Under the pieces are notes generated by a model. That model did no database searches. It saw only the letters and a program-made list of their open reading frames with translations, and was not told where the DNA came from. Position numbers and translations under genes: made by a program. 64,000 bases of DNA from Pseudomonas sp. S37 (GTDB lineage Bacteria > Pseudomonadota > Gammaproteobacteria > Pseudomonadales > Pseudomonadaceae): positions 62,001 to 126,000 of the forward strand of contig NZ_JACVZC010000003.1 in assembly GCF_016658545.1 (NCBI RefSeq). The letters run 5' to 3'. Shown here piece after piece: positions 9,217-17,345 of the stretch (the first letter of the stretch is position 1; each line of letters begins with the position of its first letter).

Positions 9217-9310
9217 TCGCGGGCAAGCCCGCTCCCACAGGGACGGCACAGGGTTCAGCAGCGGTGCAGTACCTGTGGGAGCGGGTTTATCGGGGCGCCG
9301 AACCGCCGCG
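9217..9310. repeat. REP palindrome pair
   Basis: Two oppositely oriented copies of the putida-type REP core lie between the semialdehyde dehydrogenase and SnoaL-like genes: AGCCCGCTCCCACAGG around 9226-9241 and its inverse CCTGTGGGAGCGGG around 9272-9286. This is the usual inverted-pair arrangement of Pseudomonas REPs. Confidence 0.8.
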
Positions 9311-9325
9311 AACAGGCCAGTGGCG

Positions 9326-9772
9326 TTAACGCGCCTTCGGCTCCAGGTGATACCCACGGCCGATGTAGTCGAAATCGACCAGTTCGTTGATCACCACGTC
9401 CTTGTCAGCCGGCGAGGCGTAATAGGCGCGGATCTCCTTGATCAAGCCGCTCTGCTCGTCGAACACGTACCACTCATCACCGCGCAAGGCCGAACCCAGC
9501 TTGCTTTTCCAGTGAGTCCACTCGATCACCGCTTCGTTACTGTCGTGGCTGACCAGGATCTTCTCGATGGTCCACTGCGAGCCCAGGTTTTCCACGCACC
9601 ACACCCACTTACGGGCGATGGTGTCAGCCGTGCGCCACGGGATTTCCGGCAACCCCGAGGGGAAGTAGTGCACCGCGTCCGGGGTGAAGCAGGACACCAG
9701 CTTGTCGTAGTCACCTTCGTTGCAGGCGTCGAAGTAGCGGCGGATCAGTTGTGCATGCTTGTGCTCGGCCAT
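9326..9772 (-). CDS. SnoaL-like / nuclear transport factor 2 fold protein
   Basis: A 148-residue protein whose start (LIRRYFDACNEGDYDKLVSCFTPDAVHYFP) is the classic first helices of the SnoaL/NTF2-like cone fold. These proteins are cyclases, isomerases, dehydratases or small-ligand binders, and no catalytic residue set here identifies one. The gene lies 3 bases after the RraA-like gene on the same strand, so the two are almost certainly cotranscribed and probably act on the same compound. A REP pair separates it from the downstream dehydrogenase gene. Confidence 0.82.
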   Translation of the reverse strand: MAEHKHAQLIRRYFDACNEGDYDKLVSCFTPDAVHYFPSGLPEIPWRTADTIARKWVWCVENLGSQWTIEKILVSHDSNEAVIEWTHWKSKLGSALRGDEWYVFDEQSGLIKEIRAYYASPADKDVVINELVDFDYIGRGYHLEPKAR

Positions 9773-9775
9773 GGC

Positions 9776-10585
9776 TCAGCCCTCCTCGCGGTCGATGATC
9801 GACGGGATGGCCGGGCGGCCGGCGGCGACCCAGGCGTGGTAGTCGGACACCGACGCCGGGCTCGGCGGGTACACGCCCCACAGCGGCTCGCCTGCGGCAA
9901 TGCGCATAGCCAGGTAGCCTTCGATGTCATCCTGCACACTGCACACCTCGGCCAACTCTTCAGCCAGGTGCGCAGGAACCACGGTCAGGCCGTCGGCGTC
10001 ACCGACAATGATGTCGCCCGGGTACACGGCCACGCCGGCGCAACCGATCGGCACCTGCAGGTCAGCCACGTGGTGATAGGAAATACGCGTGGTCGCGGTG
10101 ATCTCACGGGCATAAGCCGGCAAGCGCATGGCGGCGATCTCGCTGCCGTCGCGCAGTGCGCCATCGGTGACGATGGCCTTGGCACCACGGGCCAGCAGGC
10201 GGGTCACCAGGATGTTGCCGGCCGACGCGGCGGCCGGGTCGTTGCGGCTGTCGATCACCAGCACATCACCCGGCTGGATCTGCTCCACGCCCACCCATTG
10301 CAGGTTGTCGTCGTTGGGCTTGGTGGTCATGGTCGAATAGGTGTCGATGTCTTCACGGGCGGGGATAAAGCGCATGGTGAAAGCACGCCCGGCGAACGGT
10401 TTGGCGTCGCGGCACATGGCGCGCAGGCCGACCAGTGCCGGTTGGCGGAAGCCACGCTTGAACAGCTGGGTGGTCAGCGAGCCGCTGCTGCACGTAGCCA
10501 GCTTGGCCAGCACTTCGTCGCTGACAACGACCTGTTTACCGGAGACGCTTTCATGGGCATCTGCGTAGTTGTGGATGACGGACAT
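9776..10585 (-). CDS. RraA / HMG-aldolase-fold family protein
   Basis: A 269-residue protein with the RraA/HMG-CHA aldolase signature VTDGALRDGSEI (DGALRD at 141-146), whose Arg and Asp bind pyruvate and the metal in characterised 4-hydroxy-4-methyl-2-oxoglutarate aldolases. Members cleave or decarboxylate 2-oxo acids, and some act in acid-sugar catabolism. The start at 10585 has an AGGAGA site upstream; a start at 10612 is less likely. It is the first gene of the minus-strand set, diverging from the IclR-type regulator. The context suggests an aldol or decarboxylation step on a keto-deoxy sugar acid, which is inference. Confidence 0.85.
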   Translation of the reverse strand: MSVIHNYADAHESVSGKQVVVSDEVLAKLATCSSGSLTTQLFKRGFRQPALVGLRAMCRDAKPFAGRAFTMRFIPAREDIDTYSTMTTKPNDDNLQWVGVEQIQPGDVLVIDSRNDPAAASAGNILVTRLLARGAKAIVTDGALRDGSEIAAMRLPAYAREITATTRISYHHVADLQVPIGCAGVAVYPGDIIVGDADGLTVVPAHLAEELAEVCSVQDDIEGYLAMRIAAGEPLWGVYPPSPASVSDYHAWVAAGRPAIPSIIDREEG

Positions 10586-10632
10586 TGTTGTAGGTTCTCC
10601 TCGCGGGTTCATCCGATGGGCGGTCAGGGCAA

Positions 10633-10649
10633 ATTCCCAACATATGGAA
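10633..10649. promoter_or_regulatory. Candidate IclR-type operator 1
   Basis: The sequence ATTCCCAACATATGGAA has the form TTCC-spacer-GGAA and is a near inverted copy of the element at 10738. It lies in the divergent gap between the RraA-like gene and the IclR-type regulator, and resembles the TGGAA/TTCCA half-sites known for IclR proteins. Binding is inference. Confidence 0.4.
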
Positions 10650-10737
10650 CATGCGTTAACTGAATGCCCTGCTGAGGCCGATTCTATGGCGGAAAGCTGA
10701 GATAAAAAGGGGCAGAATGGATGCTCAAGCAGTCGAG

Positions 10738-10754
10738 TTCCAACAGATGGGAAT
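10738..10754. promoter_or_regulatory. Candidate IclR-type operator 2
   Basis: The sequence TTCCAACAGATGGGAAT is the inverse counterpart of the element at 10633 and lies 7 to 23 bases before the regulator's ATG, overlapping its ribosome-binding region. A bound regulator here would repress its own translation unit. Confidence 0.4.
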
Positions 10755-10760
10755 CAAACA

Positions 10761-12323
10761 ATGAAAGCAGGTGAAGGCACCGCCGCGCTCGAAAAGGCCC
10801 TGGACGTACTCCAGGCCATTGGCGCAACCGCCACCGGCATCAGCCAGGCCGAGCTGGCCGAGCAGGTGCCGCTGCCGCGCACCACCCTGTACCGCATCAT
10901 CGCCACCCTGGTGGAGCGCGGCATGATCCGCCGCGACCCGACGCGCAAGGTCTACCGCCTGGGCTTCAACTACCTGGAGATGGTCCGCAACGCCTACCTG
11001 GAACCAGACCTGGTGGCCGCCGCCAGTGCCGAGCTGCGTGCCCTGCGCGACCTGACCGGCGAAACCTCCTATCTGGCGGTGCTCGACGGCAATCAGGTGC
11101 TATCGCTGGAACGTTGTGACGGCGCCCACACCCAGCGCTCGTCCGCCAGCCTTGGCCAGGGCAAGCCGGTGTACTGCACCGGCCAGGGCAAGGCGATCCT
11201 CTCCGCGCTCTCCCCTACGGCCCGCGACGAGATCCTCAAGGGCCTGGTGCTGGCACCGCTGACGCCGCTGACCATCACTGATCGCCGCCGGCTGCTGGCC
11301 GAATTGCAGATCACCCAGGCGCGCGGCTATGCCCTGGACGACGAGGAAATCCGTCTGGGCATCCGCTGCGTCGCAGCGCCGATCATCGATAAGCAGGGTC
11401 TGGTACGCGGTGCCTTGAGCGTGGCCGGGCCGGCCTACCGCCTGACACTGGAGCGCCTGACCCTCCTCGGCCCGGAACTGGCTGACGCGGCGCGCCGGGT
11501 CGGCGAGCAGCTGCGCCCGGACACCACCCCGCGCGCCACCGGCGAGCTCAGCGTGCTGCCCGGCCCCTGGGCGTTTCACGGCGCGTTCCCGCGCTGGCAC
11601 GCGGGCCAGCGCGTGCTGTACTGGGCCGACACCTTGGCGCCGGCCATCCATTGCTGGGACGGCCAGTCCAGTCGCTTGCTGACTCGCCTCGACCTGCCGA
11701 TACGCGGCATGGAACTGCACCCTGACGGCCTGCTGGTGGCCCAGGCCGGCGGCTGGTCACTGATCGACTGGGATGGCAAAGAACACCCGCGCCAGGATCT
11801 GCTCGGCAGCCGCCTGCTGGCCTTGGCCATGCATCCATCCGGCACCTTGTGGGCATGTGCCAAAAGTGGCAATGGCTGTTTGATCGGCGAACTCAGCGCC
11901 GAGGGCGAACTGCGTCATGGCTGGTCGTTGCCGGAGCCGGTCAGTGCGTTTCGCTGGGATGCCAAGGGCAAAGCGGTCTATGCCCTGGCGCCGGAAGCGG
12001 GAGATATCCTGCTGATGCAGCCGGGCAGCAGCGTGCGCCGGCTGGCCTCGCTGCCGCGTGGCGGTGGCAGCTTGGGCGGGTTGGCGCTGGATGGTAAAGG
12101 AGGTGTCTGGACCACGCAGCTGGACGGCTGGAGCCTGGCGCGCTTCGATGCCGAGGGCAATCTGGACCAGATGATCGGACTGCCGGTGCCGAGCCCGACC
12201 GATCTGTGCTTTGGTGGGGAAGCTGGCACCATCCTGTTCATCACCAGTGCTCGCCATGCATTGCAACTGGAAACCTTGGCCAGTGCGCCGAATTCAGGAT
12301 GCCTTATGCAAATGCAGACTTGA
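10761..12323 (+). CDS. IclR-family regulator fused to an SMP-30/gluconolactonase-like domain
   Basis: A 520-residue protein in two halves. Residues about 10-250 are a complete IclR regulator: winged helix-turn-helix (GISQAELAEQVPLPRTTLYRIIATL) and effector domain (GQGKAILSAL, then GYALDDEEIRLGIRCVAAPI). Residues about 265-515 look like a six-bladed propeller of the SMP-30/gluconolactonase class, with repeating strands such as YWADTLAPAIHCWD, GMELHPDGLLVAQ, GGLALDGKGGVWTTQLDGWSLARFD and GNLDQMIGLPVPSPTDLCFG. Ordinary IclR proteins are about 250 residues long, so this is a true fusion in one uninterrupted frame. The propeller may sense or hydrolyse a sugar lactone from the adjacent uronate pathway, which is inference. 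It is transcribed divergently from the catabolic genes. Confidence 0.88.
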   Translation: MKAGEGTAALEKALDVLQAIGATATGISQAELAEQVPLPRTTLYRIIATLVERGMIRRDPTRKVYRLGFNYLEMVRNAYLEPDLVAAASAELRALRDLTGETSYLAVLDGNQVLSLERCDGAHTQRSSASLGQGKPVYCTGQGKAILSALSPTARDEILKGLVLAPLTPLTITDRRRLLAELQITQARGYALDDEEIRLGIRCVAAPIIDKQGLVRGALSVAGPAYRLTLERLTLLGPELADAARRVGEQLRPDTTPRATGELSVLPGPWAFHGAFPRWHAGQRVLYWADTLAPAIHCWDGQSSRLLTRLDLPIRGMELHPDGLLVAQAGGWSLIDWDGKEHPRQDLLGSRLLALAMHPSGTLWACAKSGNGCLIGELSAEGELRHGWSLPEPVSAFRWDAKGKAVYALAPEAGDILLMQPGSSVRRLASLPRGGGSLGGLALDGKGGVWTTQLDGWSLARFDAEGNLDQMIGLPVPSPTDLCFGGEAGTILFITSARHALQLETLASAPNSGCLMQMQT

Positions 12324-12528
12324 GCTTCAACAACCGCACGTGTCGACCAAGCACAGACCCGATACGCTGCATTCACTTTGCTTCTGCCTGATCAGCGTAT
12401 AACGGGACTGACCGCGTAATGATCATTCCTTACTATCCATTCAGCGCAACGCCTGCAGGTGGCAACCTGACCAACCCCTTAAAATTCCAAAAACGCATAA
12501 CTAAACTGATCTTAACTCAATAAAACTG

Positions 12529-12583
12529 ATAATTAGCTTAGAACCAAAAATACTTTTACAGCCGGCACTTATAAGAATACGGT
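12529..12583 (+). promoter_or_regulatory. Sulfur-operon promoter module A
   Basis: An upstream box ATAATTAGCTTAGAACCA begins at 12529. A -35-like TTTACA (12555-12560), a 17-base spacer and a -10-like TACGGT (12578-12583) follow. The box starts exactly 49 bases before the -10, as in modules B, C and D. The conserved box is a candidate binding site for a LysR-type sulfur regulator such as CysB or Cbl, which is inference. Confidence 0.6.
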
Positions 12584-12589
12584 CTCTCA

Positions 12590-12664
12590 AAGCTACCTCT
12601 CACACTGGGGCGCTACAGAACTCAACAGGCTACGCCTGCCATCTGCGCCCGTGATGAGAGACCC
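12590..12664 (+). promoter_or_regulatory. Structured 5' leader before the first sulfur operon
   Basis: Nested complementary segments lie between the predicted transcription start and the ATG at 12665. GGGCGC (12608-12613) pairs with GCGCCC (12645-12650), extended by TCAC (12600-12603) with GTGA (12651-12654). Inside is a hairpin CAGGC-TAC-GCCTG (12626-12638). A further 9-base repeat, GGTCTCTCA (12581-12589) with TGAGAGACC (12655-12663), would cover the ribosome-binding site, but its left arm overlaps the predicted -10 and may not be transcribed. Confidence 0.45.
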
Positions 12665-13864
12665 ATGACGCAATCTGCCGATACCCTCGCCTTTTCGCTC
12701 AACGACCGTCCACGCCTGGATGGCGATGATGTTCGCTTCCAGGCGCTGCTCGACGAAATCACCGCCACACTCGCGGCCAGCGCCAATCGCTATGACCGCA
12801 GCGGGGCGTTTCCTTTCGAGAACTTCGAACTCCTGCAACGCCACGGCCTGCTGGCGCTGACCGTGCCACGCTCGCTGGGCGGTAGCGAGGCCGATCTGCC
12901 GACGGCGTTGCGGGTGATCCGTGCGGTGGCCAAGGGTGAGCCGTCCACGGCGTTGATCATGGTCATGCAGTACCTGCAACATTTTCGCCTGCAGCAGAAT
13001 GCCAACTGGCCGCAAGCACTGCGCCGTCAGGTCGCGCTGGACGCAGTGGAAAATGGCGCATTGATCAACGCCTTTCGTGTCGAACCCGAACTGGGCACAC
13101 CCGCCCGCGGCGGCCTGCCGGCGACCACCGCGCGGCGCACCGCCGAGGGCTGGCGCCTCAGTGGCCGCAAGATCTACTCCACCGGCAGCCACGGCCTGAC
13201 CTGGTATGTGGTATGGGCACGCAGCGACGATGCCGACCCGCTGGTCGGCGGCTACCTGGTGCACCGCGATACCCCAGGCATCCGCATCATCGACGACTGG
13301 GACCACCTGGGCATGCGCGCCACCTGCAGCCATGAGGTCGTGTTCGATGACGTACTGCTTCCACTTGAGCATGCGGTAAGCGTAAGCCCTTGGAGCGCGC
13401 CACGTGCCGAGTTCGACGGTGAAAGCCTGCTGTGGATGTCGGTGCTGCTGCCGGCCATCTATGACGCCGTGGCCCAGGCAGCCCGCGACTGGCTGGTGGG
13501 CTTTCTGGAGCAGCGTAAGCCCTCCAACCTAGGCGCGCCACTGTCCAGCCTGCAACGTTTTCAGGAAATCGTCGGGCGTATCGACACCTTGTTGTTCGCC
13601 AACCGCACCCTGCTCGACTCGGCCGCCGCCGGCCAGGTGCAGGCGCAGCATGCCGGGCAGATCAAGCAGTTGGTCAGCAGTAACGCTATCCGCGCCGTGG
13701 AACTGGCCATCGAAGCGGCTGGCAACCCTGGGCTGTCGCGCAAACATCCACTGGAGCGGCACTTTCGCGACGTGTTGTGCAGCCGTATCCACACCCCGCA
13801 GGACGACGTAGCGCTCAGCGCTGTCGGGCGCGCCGCCTTTGCCCAATTCAGGGAGACCTTGTAA
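12665..13864 (+). CDS. Acyl-CoA-dehydrogenase-fold flavin monooxygenase-like protein (SfnB/DszC type)
   Basis: A 399-residue acyl-CoA-dehydrogenase-fold protein. It has the N-terminal helical segment (RHGLLALTVPRSLGGSEADLPT), the middle beta domain (GWRLSGRKIYSTGSHGLTWYVVWAR, then DDWDHLGMRATCSHEVVFDDV) and a C-terminal helical domain. Members near sulfur genes, such as DszC and SfnC, are flavin-dependent monooxygenases rather than true dehydrogenases, and the context suggests the same here. The substrate is unknown. It is the first gene of a long operon (12665-22439) under promoter module A and overlaps the next gene (TAATG). Confidence 0.87.
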   Translation: MTQSADTLAFSLNDRPRLDGDDVRFQALLDEITATLAASANRYDRSGAFPFENFELLQRHGLLALTVPRSLGGSEADLPTALRVIRAVAKGEPSTALIMVMQYLQHFRLQQNANWPQALRRQVALDAVENGALINAFRVEPELGTPARGGLPATTARRTAEGWRLSGRKIYSTGSHGLTWYVVWARSDDADPLVGGYLVHRDTPGIRIIDDWDHLGMRATCSHEVVFDDVLLPLEHAVSVSPWSAPRAEFDGESLLWMSVLLPAIYDAVAQAARDWLVGFLEQRKPSNLGAPLSSLQRFQEIVGRIDTLLFANRTLLDSAAAGQVQAQHAGQIKQLVSSNAIRAVELAIEAAGNPGLSRKHPLERHFRDVLCSRIHTPQDDVALSAVGRAAFAQFRETL

Positions 13865-14814
13865 TGAGCCAGTTCATCGCCAGCCAACTGGATGCCGAAG
13901 CCAACGCCTACCTGCGCGAGCGCTTGCCAACGGCGCATATCGTCGAGATTCCGTTCGGCCCCGGAGGCCTTGGCCAGATTCCCCACAACGCCAGCGCGCT
14001 GATCGTGCGGCCGATCAATGTGCGGGGTGTAAAGCTTGAAGAGCAGCCGGCCGGTTGGCCATGGTCGCTTGAATGGGTGCAGTTGGCGTCCTCTGGCATC
14101 GACTTCTACCCGCGCTGGCTGTTCGACGTTGCACAGGTCACCAGCGCCAAAGGCGCCAACGCCAACTCTGTCGCCGAGTTCGCCCTGGCGGCGATCTTCA
14201 GCGCCGCCAAACAGTTGCCCGATATTTGGGTCAACAACGACGATTGGCACTTCACCCATCTACAGCCCGTAAAAGGCGCCACCCTGGGTATTCTCGGCCT
14301 GGGCGCAATCGGCCAAAGCCTGGCCAACAAGGCGCTGGCGCTGGGTATGCGGGTGATCGCCCACGGGCGCCCTGGCCAGCCGATTGCCGATATCGCCGGG
14401 GTTGAAGCTGCACGCGATATCCATCACCTGTTCGCCGAGGCCGACCACTTGGTGGTGGTGGCGCCGCTGACGGCCGACACCCGCCACCTGCTCGACCGCG
14501 ACGTGCTGGGGAGCGCAAAACCCGGCCTGCACCTGATCAACCTGGCGCGCGGCGGCCTGCTCGACCAACAGGCCCTGCTCGAAGCCCTGGACAACGGCAG
14601 CATCAGCCGCGCCACCCTGGATGTGACTGACCCGGAGCCGCTGCCCGCAGGCCACCCGCTGTACAGCCACCCGCAGGTGCATATTTCCCCACACACCTGC
14701 GCGCTGTCCACCGACGGCAAGCACACGTTCATCGACGATTTCGTCGCCAATTACCAGCGCTTCCAGGCCGACCAGCCCCTGGAAAACCTCGTCGATATCG
14801 CACGCGGTTACTGA
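13864..14814 (+). CDS. D-2-hydroxyacid dehydrogenase family protein
   Basis: A 316-residue NAD(P)-dependent oxidoreductase. It has the Rossmann motif GILGLGAIG and a C-terminal catalytic triad formed by Arg in NLARGG, Glu in DPEPL and His in HISPHT, as in glyoxylate/hydroxypyruvate reductases. These enzymes interconvert 2-oxo and 2-hydroxy acids. ATG 13864 overlaps the stop of the preceding monooxygenase-like gene, which implies translational coupling and a shared substrate path. In an organosulfur operon it could reduce or oxidise a sulfur-bearing hydroxy acid such as a sulfolactate-like compound, but nothing in the sequence proves this. Confidence 0.9.
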   Translation: MSQFIASQLDAEANAYLRERLPTAHIVEIPFGPGGLGQIPHNASALIVRPINVRGVKLEEQPAGWPWSLEWVQLASSGIDFYPRWLFDVAQVTSAKGANANSVAEFALAAIFSAAKQLPDIWVNNDDWHFTHLQPVKGATLGILGLGAIGQSLANKALALGMRVIAHGRPGQPIADIAGVEAARDIHHLFAEADHLVVVAPLTADTRHLLDRDVLGSAKPGLHLINLARGGLLDQQALLEALDNGSISRATLDVTDPEPLPAGHPLYSHPQVHISPHTCALSTDGKHTFIDDFVANYQRFQADQPLENLVDIARGY

Positions 14815-14843
14815 ACAACTCGCCACCCGGCCCGGAGATTGCC

Positions 14844-15638
14844 ATGAGTTCACTCGCAGCCCTACACAGCACACCGTCCGTTCAACAGCGCGTCAGCCCG
14901 GAAGAATGGGAAGTGCGCGTCAAGCTGGCCGCCGCCTATCAACTGGCCGCGCTGTTTCGCTGGACCGACCACATCTACACGCATTTCTCGGCCCGCGTAC
15001 CGGGGCCGGAAGAGCACTTTCTGATCAACGCCTTCGGCCTGCTGTTCGATGAAATCACCGCCTCCAACCTGGTCAAGGTGGATGTTGACGGCACCATCAT
15101 CGACGACCCGCTGAACCTCGGTATCAACCAGGCCGGCTACGTGATCCACAGCGCCATCCACCGCGCCCGCCCAGACCTCAAGGCGGTGCTGCACACCCAT
15201 ACCCGCGATGGCGCTGCCGTTTCGGCCCAGCGTGGCGGCCTGCTGCCGCTGTCGCAACACGCCCTGGCGTTCTACAGCCGCGTGAAATACCACGAGTACG
15301 AAGGTGTGGCGTTGGAGCTCGACGAGCAGCAGCGGCTGGTTGCCGACCTCGGTGACAGCAACATTTTCATCCTGCGCAACCACGGCCTGCTTACAGGTGG
15401 CACCAGCGTCGAGCACGCCTTCCGCGAGTTACACGGCCTGGAGCGTGCCTGCAATATCCAGATCGCCGCCCAGGCCGGCGGCAACGCCGACCTGCTGCAT
15501 GCCCCACAGGCGGCCATCGAGAAAGTGCACGAGCAGTCGGCACGTTTCGCCGATGGCCAGGGCCCGGGGGTCAAGCTGCACTGGGATGCGCTGATCCGCC
15601 AGCTCGAACGGGCCTATGGGCAACGCTACAAAGACTGA
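14844..15638 (+). CDS. Class II aldolase/adducin family protein
   Basis: A 264-residue class II aldolase/adducin-fold protein. The zinc-binding HTHT motif is at residues 117-120, with a further His in RNHGLLTGG. The family includes fuculose-phosphate and ribulose-phosphate enzymes, methylthioribulose-phosphate dehydratase and decarboxylating members. A second member lies at 39094 at the head of another sulfur operon in this window, so the family is linked to the scavenging function rather than being an accidental neighbour. The role may be to cleave or dehydrate a carbon skeleton exposed by desulfonation, which is inference. Confidence 0.88.
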   Translation: MSSLAALHSTPSVQQRVSPEEWEVRVKLAAAYQLAALFRWTDHIYTHFSARVPGPEEHFLINAFGLLFDEITASNLVKVDVDGTIIDDPLNLGINQAGYVIHSAIHRARPDLKAVLHTHTRDGAAVSAQRGGLLPLSQHALAFYSRVKYHEYEGVALELDEQQRLVADLGDSNIFILRNHGLLTGGTSVEHAFRELHGLERACNIQIAAQAGGNADLLHAPQAAIEKVHEQSARFADGQGPGVKLHWDALIRQLERAYGQRYKD

Positions 15639-15654
15639 TCGACGGGGTGTTTTC

Positions 15655-16476
15655 ATGACGCATGCCACTACTGTCCAGGTCAGCAAGCCTGCGCATCGCT
15701 TGGCAAAAAAGTGGTCAGCACCAGACGTTTTACTGCGCCTGGCAAGCCCGCTGGCCATTCTGTTGATCTGGGAAATCGCCTCGCGCGCCGGGCTGATTCC
15801 TGCCCGGGTGATCGCCGCGCCGAGTGAAATCGGCGGCACGCTGTGGGAGCTGATCCGCAGCGGTGAGCTGCTACGCCACCTGCTGGTATCCCTGCAGCGG
15901 GCTGTCACCGGGTTGAGTATCGGCGTGGCCATCGGCGTGACGGTAGCGTTGATCACCGGCCTGTCGAAACGCGGTGAAATCGCCCTCGACTCACCGATGC
16001 AGATGCTGCGCACCATTCCGTCGCTGGCGCTGGTGCCACTGTTCATCCTCTGGTTCGGCATCGGCGAATTCACCAAGGTGGCACTGATCGTCATGGGCAC
16101 GACCTTTCCCATCTACCTCAACCTGTTCGCCGGCATCCGCAATATCGACCCCAAACTGGTCGAGGCTGCCAACACCCTGGGGCTTAGCCGCAGCGAGCTG
16201 ATCTGGCACGTGATACTGCCAGGTGCGCTGCCGTCGTTTTTCGTTGGCCTGCGCTACTCGCTGGGCATTTCGTGGCTGGCCCTGGTGTTCGTCGAGCAGA
16301 TCAACACCACCGCCGGCATCGGTTACCTGGCCAGCGACGCCCGCGACTTCATGCGCACCGACGTGATCGTCATCTGCCTGCTGATCTACAGCGTGCTTGG
16401 CCTGCTGATTGACGGCCTGATTCGCACCCTGGAACGCCTCACCCTGGCCTGGCGCCCCTCTTTCATAAGGACCTGA
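15655..16476 (+). CDS. ABC transporter permease, SsuC-like (aliphatic sulfonate/nitrate type)
   Basis: A 273-residue permease with about six membrane segments and the cytoplasmic EAA-type loop (LVEAANTLGLSRSELIWHVILPGALPS) that contacts the ATPase. The overall pattern matches SsuC/TauC permeases. ATG 15655 is preceded by a GGGGTG ribosome-binding site; the upstream in-frame ATG overlaps the aldolase gene and is less likely. The ATPase gene follows after 4 bases. No SsuA-type binding protein gene is adjacent. The nearest candidates are the orphan binding proteins at 29907 and 39889. Confidence 0.92.
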   Translation: MTHATTVQVSKPAHRLAKKWSAPDVLLRLASPLAILLIWEIASRAGLIPARVIAAPSEIGGTLWELIRSGELLRHLLVSLQRAVTGLSIGVAIGVTVALITGLSKRGEIALDSPMQMLRTIPSLALVPLFILWFGIGEFTKVALIVMGTTFPIYLNLFAGIRNIDPKLVEAANTLGLSRSELIWHVILPGALPSFFVGLRYSLGISWLALVFVEQINTTAGIGYLASDARDFMRTDVIVICLLIYSVLGLLIDGLIRTLERLTLAWRPSFIRT

Positions 16477-16480
16477 TGCC

Positions 16481-17275
16481 ATGAATGCGCAAAGCCAGTT
16501 CAACTATCAGCCAGCCGTGAGTCTGCGCGGCGTGGTGCGCCAGTTCGGCGAAAATCGTGTCATCGACGCCCTCGACCTGGACATCGCGCCGGGCGAATTC
16601 GTCGCCCTGCTCGGTGCCAGCGGCTCGGGCAAGACCACCCTGCTGCGCGCCTTGGCTGGCCTTGATGCCATCGACGGCGGTGAACTGATCGCGCCACAGG
16701 CACGCTCCGCCGTGTTCCAGGAACCGCGGCTGATGCCTTGGAAGCGTGCCTGGAAAAACGTCACCCTGGGCCTGCGGGTGAACAACCCCAAGGCGCGCGC
16801 CGTTCAGGCGCTTACCGAAGTGGGCCTGGCCCATCGCCTGGAGGCATTTCCAGCCACCCTGTCTGGCGGTGAATCGCAGCGCGTAGCGCTGGCGCGCAGT
16901 TTGGTGCGCGAACCCAGGCTGCTGCTGCTCGACGAACCCTTCGCGGCGCTCGATGCCCTGACCCGCATCCGCATGCACCGGCTGATCATCGACCTCTGGC
17001 AGGCCCATACCCCGGCGGTGCTGCTGGTGACCCACGACGTCGACGAAGCCATCCTGCTGGCCGACCGCATCATCGTGTTGCAGCAAGGGCGCATCGCCGA
17101 AGCACTGCGTGTTGATCTGCATCGCCCCCGAGATAACGGCCAATCGGGTTTCAACGCCATCCGCACACGCCTGCTGGCCTTGCTCGGCGTTGAAAAGGAC
17201 GACCCGGACAGCCTTGGCCGTGACCACAACCCTTTTATCGCCCCGGGCTATCCACTGAGCGCAATCGCCATCTGA
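16481..17275 (+). CDS. ABC transporter ATP-binding protein, SsuB-like
   Basis: A 264-residue ATPase with Walker A GASGSGKTT (45-53), the signature LSGGESQRVALARSLV, Walker B LLLLDEPFAALD and the switch His in VTHDVDEA. The FQEPRLMPWK Q-loop is characteristic of the nitrate/sulfonate/taurine (SsuB/TauB) importers. Together with the preceding permease it forms a sulfonate-type importer core that needs an external binding protein. About 70 bases separate it from the next gene, a lipoprotein of a different transporter class. Confidence 0.93.
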   Translation: MNAQSQFNYQPAVSLRGVVRQFGENRVIDALDLDIAPGEFVALLGASGSGKTTLLRALAGLDAIDGGELIAPQARSAVFQEPRLMPWKRAWKNVTLGLRVNNPKARAVQALTEVGLAHRLEAFPATLSGGESQRVALARSLVREPRLLLLDEPFAALDALTRIRMHRLIIDLWQAHTPAVLLVTHDVDEAILLADRIIVLQQGRIAEALRVDLHRPRDNGQSGFNAIRTRLLALLGVEKDDPDSLGRDHNPFIAPGYPLSAIAI

Positions 17276-17345
17276 CCGGCACGCCCCCGGACACACTCCT
17301 CGCTTACGACTTCCAAGGCTCCGGCCGTACCCCAGGGACCACACC

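Larger units (their letters stand above)
12324..12664. other. Intergenic region: AT-rich promoter region of the first sulfur operon
   Basis: This 341-base gap follows the regulator gene and precedes the first scavenging operon. It is AT-rich from about 12480 to 12580. It holds promoter module A (12529-12583) and a structured leader (12590-12664), listed separately. I see no coding sequence and no clear terminator for the regulator gene. Confidence 0.7.
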
